Positions 55,263 through 64,000 of a DNA stretch of 64,000 nucleotides are shown here, piece by piece. Made by a program: the position numbers and the translations under genes. The notes beneath the pieces were generated by a model. It did no database searches, was not told the DNA's origin, and saw only the letters and a program-made list of their open reading frames with translations. The DNA comes from Phellopilus nigrolimitatus (lineage: Eukaryota > Basidiomycota > Agaricomycetes > Hymenochaetales > Hymenochaetaceae), in NCBI GenBank assembly GCA_021029095.1, contig JAJOHG010000057.1, positions 1 to 64,000 on the forward strand, read 5' to 3'. Within the stretch, counting starts at the first letter, position 1, and each line of letters starts with the position of its first letter.

Positions 55263-58100
55263 TTACTGAGAATTTGCCATGAATGCACCATCCTGTTCGG
55301 CTACTGAACTGAGTGCATTGCCTGTGTATACCCCTTCAACCACAGGTCCTACAGCAGGATCTTCCGACGAAAGCTTCGTTTCGCCCGCCCAATCAAAGCA
55401 TTTGGGACCTACTATCCAAAACGGCTTCAGCCGCCGCACTGCGGACAGTAAATCCGGTTTCTGCCGCGGATGCTCTTGCAAGATATGGCGATATGAGAGC
55501 AGTGTCGCATATATGTCTTTGTCCTCCACTACATTGTATACAGACGGCGAACAGCCGACTGCGAAAATAGAGTATCGCGGGTGCGCTACCATTGCGGGGC
55601 GCCTCGAGCTTGTCGCGACATTCCTGGCAGTCGTACTGTTTTCTGCAGGGGAAAGTGCGCAGTCAGCCTTTGTTGCGGCGCTCTTCGCCTCATTTTCGGC
55701 TTGCGTCTGATAAAAAGGCAGCACGCCCAACTCCATGACAATCGTGATGTAGGGCCGATTGTCCGCATTCGCGTTCAAACTGTTAGTGGGTTGCGCCGGG
55801 AAAAAGCCTATGTCTTGTTCGTCAATTTCAGCTCTGACTTTCGTCTCGGCCGATATTCGATTGCCGAGATGGACAAGGATACCGGTCATGATTTCCTCCT
55901 GGAGTTTCTCGTCCCGCAAGAGGACCGGGATAAATATGTCAATCCCCGCTTGACCAGAACTACATTGGAAAGCCATCGCACGAGCTGCCGCTGCCCAGGC
56001 TGCCTCTGTCGATACGACCGACGAGTTCCCTGCACGCTGGAAGTGTGTGAAGCGCACCCAGGCGCGCTCGAACGCCTGCTCGAAAGTCTGTCCATTTCTG
56101 ACATTATCGGGGTGGCTTTTGAAGATATGTTCCGCATGGGTCTTTCCAAAGAGTGCTACAATGAAGTACTTCAAGGGCACACCTCTGCTGTAAAACGGAA
56201 ATTCCGAGCTTTCGTCAACAGGATCATCACGGTTCTCCGAAGTATCCTTCTCATAGGCACCCGCCGCTTCATCGTAAGCCAGGGTGAAGATGAGCCTAGC
56301 GACAAGCTCGCCACGTTCGCCTTTGTCGACCAAACCGCGTTCCGCAAAGTCCTGCAGCAGTAAAGGAGTGTTCATGACTTTCCAATCGCTACGTATGACA
56401 TTCATCTGTCGAGCGGCTGCTTCAGCAAGAATCGGTTCCGAAGGATAGCCGATGCTTAGCGTCTCGCGATGTTTTGGGATCGAAAATGCTATCGCCATAT
56501 GATTCTCGACAAGCCTGACCATCTGCGTTTGCCTATCCGCTCGGGACATGTTGAAGTCAAGAAGAAGGCGCACAGCGAGGACAGCCAGCTTCGCGTCATC
56601 GGTCATCTCAGCAGTATTAGGCTTGCTGCTTGCAATGAGTTTGGCCCTCGCGAGGTTGACTATATACCATTCGGTTCCATGCACCATGGCTCTCATAAGA
56701 CTCGAAAACCTGGAAAAGATAAGGCGTGAGTCAGGTTCCATGCATAACCAGGGCACAAAAAAGACACATACATTGGCCTTCCGAATTGGCTCATAAAGTG
56801 GATGGTCGACACGTCTTTCAGCGTCTTCTCACCAGGTCGGATAAGTGGCTCACTCCCGAAGCAATCGAAGGGAAGCTCCGTAAACGGAGGCCGAATATTG
56901 TTTTGGCCACTGTAATTGTAGGGTCTCGCCGAGGAAGACACCGTCTGAGGTGGTCCAATTCTCGAGAGGCTAAATTGTGTGGACAGAAAGAGGAAGAACA
57001 CCGGACTGGGCAAAATTTTATTCGCAGCTGAACAAAACGCATCGTATAGAGTAAGAGATGGTGAGTCTCCGCTGAGATACATGGGGATATTCGTCAAATA
57101 GTGGGCTTCGTCAAAGTAGATCACGACGCGAGCATCGGGCGAATTGCAATTGTCATCTCCGACGAGTTTGCCGATGAAAGAGATTAACTCGGAGATCTTA
57201 TTTTGCGTCTGCTTGGCGATGAAGTTGAACACAGGAGGGTCGAACTTGTCCTTGACTTCAATTTCTTCCTCCTCGAAGAACTTCTGGAAAGCCCGTTCAT
57301 CTCTCTGCTCAAAGGCGATTAGCAGAGAAAACGATTGCGATTTACTGAAAACACGTACTTTGTACTTCATACGCACAACCCTCTTGTATAAGTCGTTCCG
57401 ACCCTTTTTCTCGAGATGCAATGACCAGGCTTCCGCCACATCCCTGTATGTTTTCGCTGCCTTAAACCAGTCCTTAAGCGTTTCGACTTCTTCGAGAACC
57501 GCTGAGAACAGATTGTAGAGAAATTCCAGGAAGTAGAGGCGAGCTGATAGGAAGTCACTCTTTGATGCATTACGGAGATGTTCGCGTATTACACTGTCAG
57601 GGAAAGGGTACGGGAAACCTAAGAATGATTTACTCAGATGAAGTAGGATAGCGTCTCTTTGTAACTCACCATCCATCTCCTCTTCCGCCGTTAGATTGAA
57701 CGGAATGGTGAATACAAGTTTGCTGTGCTCGTGCACGATCCGCGATTTTCCAGTCATCGAACTCTGGACGATGGCCAAACTGTTTGCATAGCCTTTCAGA
57801 CCTTTTTCCCTGGTCATAGTGGCGACCGTGTCGTAAAGCAAAAGATGGGCTCTTCCCCGATACCAAACCCTCCATGCCTGCTTGATAGCTGGCCATATTT
57901 ATCAGATGAGGCGGTCGGAGACACACGATGGGACATGAGTACCTAACTCTGTACAGTGTCTCAGAAAGAGAGAGGAAGTAATCCGAAAGATATGACTTAC
58001 TCTGCTGATCCAGATCCATACAGATTCTTTTGAAGCCTGACTGGATGATCTTAGGTGAAAAGGACAGAATGGCGGCCGAGTTCTACTTACGCAGGTTTCG
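55263..58100 (-). pseudogene. P-loop NTPase copy E, lacking exon 1
   Basis: Homology to the other copies begins only at the last codons of exon 1 (AACCTGCGTAAGT at about 58092), so the N-terminal 125 or so residues and the promoter are missing. The P-loop reads SSMTGKSRIVHEHSKLVF, with M replacing a glycine. Walker B reads IYFDEAHYL. From 57841 to 56693 the frame is open straight through positions that are introns in copies A and C, including the former intron 3 (MDGELQRDAILLHL). The last exon is open to 55263 but shorter near the end. Either a decaying copy or one expressed from a new start such as 57841. Placed in tandem with D. Confidence 0.65.
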
Positions 58101-58182
58101 GAGACGTCCGGAATCTCGTGACGAAGCACTTATTGAATGGCACTTACTTGAGTGTTCAGCCAAACCTGCTAGTAGTGCTGCC

Positions 58183-58513
58183 GGGAGGCAAGGTAACCTT
58201 AAGGCAAGGTTTACCTTACCTTAAGCGCTAACCAAATCGAGCACCTTGAGGTACCCTGTGGTCGCCTTAAGGTCACCTTAAGGTGAAGTACCGTTGTCAC
58301 GATCTCAGCCAGAAAGAAATCAGCAATCATTTATGTACTGAAACTTAGTGTAAACCAGTACCGTCGGGTACACGGTGATCTTTCTGTGACGCTTCGTGAC
58401 TAGAATCCTTCATTATGACAAATGATTTCCTAACGTGGTAACCACCTTAAGGTACCTCAAGGCGAGGTGATCGAGGTGCTGACTAATCAAGATGGAGGTC
58501 ACGACCTTGCCTC
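58183..58513. repeat. CCTTAAGG-rich inverted-repeat segment
   Basis: Begins GGAGGCAAGGTAACCTTAAGG and ends with the inverse GACCTTGCCTCC, an 11-base perfect inverted repeat (GGAGGCAAGGT). Inside are many ACCTTAAGGT-type palindromes at both sides. It lies exactly at the 5' break of copy E and just before the start of the DUF3433-flank repeat. Could be a small foldback element; no clear target duplication. Confidence 0.45.
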
Positions 58514-58518
58514 CGTCA

Positions 58519-60580
58519 ACTTTTGAGGGTTGGAAGTGATGCCATTGGTGGACGCCGATTCTATTCAAGCGGAGCTCGAAACGCGGCCTGGGACACGATA
58601 AATAGAGCGCAGGCCCGCCCTCCTGCTCGTTAGTTCCTTGCTCTCCTACCTCCACTATCTCCAGCCAAAGCATGCACTACCTCCTTCTTCCCTCTCCGTC
58701 TTACCTCTGTCGATGACTTGAAGCCCCCTCGTAAGCATATTACTTCGTTTCAAGCTTGTGCCACCCGACTCACGAGAGCGCGTTGTAGAGTCCATGCCAC
58801 CCGAGACTAGCATGGGAATCACCAAATACCTCCTCTGAGGGTACCCCTCACTCACTCCCATCCACGCTCGCTATGTCTATGTCCAATGCTGTCACTCCAT
58901 TGTGAGCTTCTCGACTGTGCCGCTCGATTCTGACATTAATCCATTCCACGGGGAATAATCAGGCAAAGCGACGGCGGCTTCTTGCCACTCTTGGTGCCAC
59001 CCTGGCACGAGCAGCGCCGGGGGATAGTAGTGCACAAATATTGGTGAGATCTGGTTGATATCCACAAACGCGCTCAAAATTGAGACTGGCGGTTGTAGAT
59101 TTTCCTTCGGAGTTTCCGTGACTTCTCAAGTCCTGTCGCATCGTGCACAGGCGCGTGTCAATAGAAATGAAACAGGACCGTTAGCTCTCCTTCCATAATG
59201 TGGCAGTCCGATGGAGTCGCCCGTCCAGTAAAACCTGCGACGGGCTGACAGTCCGGGCTGCTGGCAAAAGCCGCGGAAGTGCACCTAGTTTGTCCATGTC
59301 GGTTCGGGGCCAGTTCTCCTTCCATAATGTGGCAACTCGATGGAGTCGTCCGTCCAGTTGCGGCGGGCTGACAGTCCGGGTTGCTGGCAAAAGCCGCGGA
59401 AGTGTATCTAGCCTCTCGACGTCGTTTTGGAGCCAGCGCGCGGCTTCCATAATGTGGTTAGGTCGATGGAGTCAGATCTCGTCCAGCATCGGCTGCGACG
59501 AGCTGGCAGTCCGGCCTGCTGGCAAATAGCCGCGGAAGCCAGCGCTGTCGGTGGTGCGATGCCTCAGCTGCTGTCCAGCTTTGTGCTGACGACGGGCGCG
59601 CGTTCGTGCCACCGAGGTTACACAAGGAAACCCTAAGTCTCCTTCTATGAAGCAGCTACTCTTGTCCTTCTCTTTCCGCTACCAGTGAGTTTCGTTTTGC
59701 ATTCTGCCAACCTGCCAATCTTGTTAATTACTAGCGTAGTTCGCGGACTCAATGACGTTCGCTCTCGTGACTCTAATTTATGGGGGGTTAGCGAGAATAA
59801 TCGTCGCGCTCCAGCTATATTACCCATGGAAATAAATATTTCGCGACAAATGATGTGACTTTCAGTGGAGTTGTTATGGACATCTAGGAGTTACATAGTA
59901 TAAGGAAACAGCAGAACCCAAGAATAAACTACAGTTTGAGACAAAGTATTGAAACACTAGTCCACAAATAAACATAGGTCCAAAGAACACAGTAAAGAGA
60001 GGAAAGATCGTAAAGAGAGCAACGGAGAGATGACACGCAACAAGGAAACAGACCGCTCACAGTCTTCGAGGTCAGGGCCGGTCATCCGGGGTTCCGGACG
60101 GAGGTGTGAACGGCTCAATCAGGTACCCGGACTGAGCTAACGGGATAGGATTGGAGTTCCTTCCTAACAGCGACATCCTTGTCTCCTCCTGCGAGCTTAC
60201 GCTCGAGCTCGCGCCCCTTTTACGCATGACGTTCTCCGACACCCTCTTTTCGTTCATATCTGTGTCCGATGGGTCGGAGTCGCCTCTGCTGAACTCGAAG
60301 CCAGGGCGGTCGGTCGCAACGATGGCACCGGAGCGGCGGTCGAGGCTAAAGAGCAGCGGTGAGAGTTTCGATGCGATACCAACGTCCGTATCGTATGGGA
60401 CAAGGAACATGCCAAAGCCCGAGTGCGAGGTGAGCGCAACGGCACTGGCAATGGATCCAGGCGGCGAAGCAAGGAAGACGCCCTTGCGCACGTGCCTGTG
60501 CGCGATCCCGACGAAGAGCATTAGACTGCCGATGACGATCAGTACGATGGCGAGCGCATGGCCTGCAAGAGGTCTGTTCG
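58519..60580. repeat. source copy of the 42405-44465 repeat
   Basis: Contains the end of the DUF3433 gene and about 1.5 kb behind it, with the 127-base tandem repeat at 59190-59545. Here the sequence runs on without a break into the rest of the gene, so this is the parental copy. Confidence 0.85.
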
Positions 60581-62657
60581 ATGACACTTTTAGTATAACG
60601 AGATGGTTTGTTTTATGAAATTGGCTCACTCAATGACTAGTCGAGGCTTCAATGAGACCGTGAGAGCTAGGAATGTCTCTTCTGTCGGTAGGAAGTAAGT
60701 GTTCTTAGCAACAAGAGCCAAGTGCTGCGTCTATCAGTCGCGAGTCAGAGCTGCACAGTTCAAGGGGAAAAAAGAATCTCGAGAGCTACGAACATAGATT
60801 CGTGACGTTGTCTCAACGAAGCCGTCAAGCGAGTCGAAGGCACTAGACGAGATGGAAGTGTTCGTCGTCACAGACCGCATGATGGCACCAGGCACGCCGG
60901 TGTTCGTCGCATTGGCCCGCGCAGCCGTGAACTGGTCCGGGCTCGCGTCAAACACAACGCTGTGGATTGCGTTGAGCCCGCGAATAATAAGTCGAGGCGA
61001 GAAAACCTGCTTACCCGTTGAAAGGGATGCCGTTCTGTGGGCTGCCTGTGACGTTGTTGCCCTGGCCACTGACCGGGCTGAGGATTGCCACGTTTCCCAG
61101 CGAGCCATCTGACAACGATGCGTTCGCGGCGACATTAAACACCTCGAGCGTTGGCGTGCAGAACACACCCGCCGCCTGTGGGTTTCCCGCCCCATTCCCC
61201 ACTGCACCGGCGTCCGTGTGGAAGAACCAGAAGAACACGGGAAGGAACGTCCTGTTCCCGCCTGCGTGGGCCCCACAGTTGTCTACGCCAGACACGCCGT
61301 ACTGCTGATTCGCATTCGTGGGGTTGAACGTAACGTTGACGGGGCAGCCGGCGTTCGACGTCGAGGAAATAACGTATTGCGGAGCGCCCGTGGCAAGGTT
61401 GAGGACTGTGGGCGCGCTGCACGTTGCGTTCGTACGGATGCCCGTCGTGTTTACGGAGATCGTCCCATTGAGATAGTCTCCGGTTGGGAACTGCAATCCG
61501 TTGGCGTTATTATATCTCCGCGCGGAGGGGAAAAGAACAGCTCGCACTTTAAAATCAGCCGTAGTCCAATTATTGTGAATAAACGGGGGATCCAGCAGAC
61601 CATCGCTAACGGCTGCAAGCACATACTGTTCAATTTTACCACATCAGAAATCTAATTATACGTGCTTGAAAAAGGCACTTACTCCGGCGGCGGCGAGGAA
61701 AGCGGTTAATTGGAAGCGGTCCGGATCTAGTCCAAGAGTCCTGATGCTCTGTGCCGTCGACCCAGAGGGCTCGGACAGTTGCTGGATGTCGAAGATGGCC
61801 CCAGCAAGAGGCTGGAGAATGAGAGTTGAGAGACTGGCTAGCGCAGATATAAAAACTAGCCAGTGTCGTTTCGTAAACGCCATCCACACACAGTAAATAG
61901 TGCTTGAGCGAGGTTAGACACAAAGAAAATGAGTCGACAGAACATATCCTCACTTGACGGAGACCTGTTAAAAATAAGAACTCAACGGAGGACATGGACG
62001 TGTTGAGAAAGTGAAAGACGAACGTAGTCAAGAAGCAATGAGTTCTCCGCAGATGCATCTCCTCGGGAAAGATTTATGTATGGCTATCACGACAGAGTAT
62101 GAGAAGAGAGCACCCGTAATGCATAACGCAACGCACCTGATATCTCTTTATCAGCCAGTTCTTCGCATCCCAGAGCAGCACAAGCGGTGCCACGAATAAT
62201 ATCGGGAAAAAAGACTGTAACAGCACTATATTAATTTTTTGTTTCCGTTAAGCAAACAATACTACGCACTGTCAAAAACTGCTGCGACAAGAACCCGAAG
62301 ACGTTCTTCTCCTTAACACTGAAACCTGCGGGGGTTGAAGTGGTTTTCCCGAAGTCGAAAGGATTTCAAATACTCACCATGGTTTTTATTTGAGATACCC
62401 AGCGCCACTTCCAATGCAATCCCCAGCATAATCATGAACACCGACGCAGGAACGACAACCCATAACCGCATCTGTGGCGGCTCCTACAAGCAGGTCTGAC
62501 CGTCAGCGTCTGCTGCAACCCTAGCACAAACCATACCCACATATGACTTTGGTCGCTCATGCTGCTTGAGCGTCGGAATGAGGTGCGTCGACTCTCTGAA
62601 GTTCTTCGTCGACGCCGTCAACGGCGGAGAGAGAGGGCCATTGTCATTGTCGCGCAT
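60072..62657 (-). CDS. DUF3433 multi-pass membrane protein
   Basis: A fungal membrane protein of unknown function. Start at 62657 (MRDNDNGPLSPPLTASTKNF). Successive exons give a first membrane segment (MRLWVVVPASVFMIMLGIAL), a second hydrophobic part (SFFPILFVAPLVLLWDAKNW), then GDASAENSLLLDY, KRHWLVFISALASLSTLILQ and PLAGAIFDIQQL. A large Asn/Thr-rich, probably extracellular domain with many N-glycosylation sites (NGTISVNTTGIRTNATC, GGNRTFLPVFFWF) follows. The C-terminal segment LAIVLIVIGSLMLFVGIAH and a cytosolic tail with FSLDRRSGAIV end at 60072. The LLLDY, KRHW and FSLDRRTG-like motifs are hallmarks of DUF3433 proteins. At least six introns. Its 3' end was the source of the pseudogene at 44047. 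Confidence 0.8.
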
Positions 62658-64000
62658 GGCTAGATTGTAGGGGTGGGTATCAGGGTAGTTGACGTTGCTG
62701 GCTGAGCGTCTCGCCGCACCGTGCTATGTATACATATACAGCGTGTTTGGATACCGAGATGGCCGATCAATTCTGCTGGTGATGAGTGGCAGTGCTCGAC
62801 GTAACGAGTACATACAGAAGGCGGTTGAAAGCTGCTTGGAAATTTCAAAAAGTGAATCTTAGCTGAGGAATAGAAATTATAGATATTGCAGCTGGCGCTC
62901 TTGCCTTGACTGTTCAGGCTGAAATTCAGATTTTACGACTTTTTCACCTGAGCTCAAATCGGAGGTAAGGGGATGATGCTTGATGGAACTTTGCCAAGCT
63001 GTACATGTACGGCGGCTGATGGTGCAATATAGTATTGACGCAGACTATATATACAAGGACAGGCTCGTGCTTTATATTACAGCGGGCTCTTCTGACTCTT
63101 TGACTCCTCTGAGGCATTCAAGCACAAGCAACAACCCAATCCCGGTGATCACTTGCAAATATAGGCAATTCGGCTCTCCTTGCTTGACTGTGCTAAAAAT
63201 TCGAAATTGCAAATAAATCTCAGTCGCGGCCAAACGGCATGCGTATCCTAAAAAAGAATGGTTTCCCAAGGTTTCTGGGGCTTTTGGAATATCTTGTACA
63301 CTGGTCTGTGCTATTAGTTGAGACTCTGGGCAGTGGAACCCGGTGCGCCTTATTCCGAAAAATAATATTCGTGAGTTATTTCTCGCTGATACGATACAAA
63401 CACCCTTGCGGTTGGAGTAGAAGACTGACGGCTTCGATTTATTTGATGAAACGGTATGCTGCTCGACGGAAATTCACTTTTTCTTTTTTCGGCAGATGAC
63501 GACATATTGAAACGAGGCCTTCCAACGCATTCGCGGAGGTCGAGACGCGAAATTGCATAAGCGAGGCAATTTAGCGAAACGAAAGATTCAAGGAGATCGT
63601 CATCCGTATGTTGTCCGCGCATATGTATATCGCGAGCCTGACATTGTGGTTTGCCATATTCTCGTCGATGATCATGAGAGAACGTTCAACTGTTGTAGAA
63701 GCAAAAAAGAAAAAAGAAAAAGAAAAGTGTCTTTACTAACCATTACATCATTAGGGATTGAATTACATAATGTGCCTATCTTCCAAAGGGCGCGTGCCAG
63801 TTTTTCCGGATTATATGGGCATATCCCCCATGGACAGCAGCTGCTCTTCCTTCTGCAGTCGCCAGCAAAGTCTTCTTTCTTGGACATGACACTTTCTGGA
63901 CGCTATCAACCTCTGAGTACGGATGCTCCGGAGTCCTTAGAGATCGGTAAAATATATATCTTCGCCTCTAGACATACAACTGATATCTGGTTTCGATCGC
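62658..64000. other. no supported gene
   Basis: Upstream region of the DUF3433 gene followed by AT-rich DNA. Minus-strand frames at 63350-63622 and 63672-63887 are open but show no recognisable motif; the second (MSKKEDFAGDCRRKSS) could be a first exon of something. No repeats seen. Confidence 0.35.

Noticed and set aside
63672..63887. First exon of a cysteine-containing protein (MSKKEDFAGDCRRKSS)
   Set aside because: Short, no splice partner found in the remaining sequence, ends in a hydrophobic low-complexity run.

Overview
The window is nuclear DNA of a filamentous fungus, almost certainly an agaricomycete basidiomycete. Genes carry many introns of about 50 bases with GT..AG borders. Kinases of the expanded mushroom TKL-like type, a DUF3433 membrane protein, an alginate-lyase-domain secreted enzyme and a Ty1/copia element all fit. 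No rRNA, tRNA or CRISPR array was seen.

Layout. 1-11.5 kb holds two related protein kinase genes on the minus strand. The second is split by a 4.4 kb terminal-inverted-repeat (TIR) element (5491-9928) inserted in what was a 50-base intron. 11.6-22.7 kb is a conserved 'core' stretch: a TTC7/YPP1-like TPR protein, a C2H2 zinc-finger protein resembling Iec1, TAF11, an alginate-lyase-domain secreted protein and an ADP-ribosylglycohydrolase. 22.8-23.3 kb carries two miniature TA-flanked elements back to back.

23.4-58.1 kb is a dynamic region with five copies (A-E) of a large P-loop NTPase gene, which I know only as an uncharacterised, CRN-like fungal type. A(+), gene X(-) and B(-) form one block. 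C(+), gene X copy(+) and D(-) form a second block that is the first turned round. E(-) lies in tandem behind D. A and C can be spliced into open frames of 994 and 991 codons. B is cut within its first codons by a second TIR element (33199-35742) that carries a decayed piece of the proteasome gene RPN2. D has a damaged splice junction and E lacks exon 1. Between the blocks sit a 785-base TA-flanked element and a copia-type LTR retrotransposon whose two LTRs are nearly identical.

42.4-45.0 kb is a chimera: the 3' end and downstream DNA of the DUF3433 gene (original at 58.5-60.6 kb) joined to the low-complexity exon of the alginate-lyase gene (original at 19.5-20.1 kb), and then directly to the promoter of NTPase copy C. 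60.1-62.7 kb is the full DUF3433 gene. The last 1.3 kb shows no supported gene.

Most notable are the two gene-carrying TIR elements. They have similar termini (TATGNC...TATCG), 5-6 base target duplications, repetitive subterminal sequence and captured host genes, and may belong to one unclassified transposon group. Second is the NTPase family itself, nearly uniform along most of its length but with a very variable N-terminal segment and mosaic variant sites.
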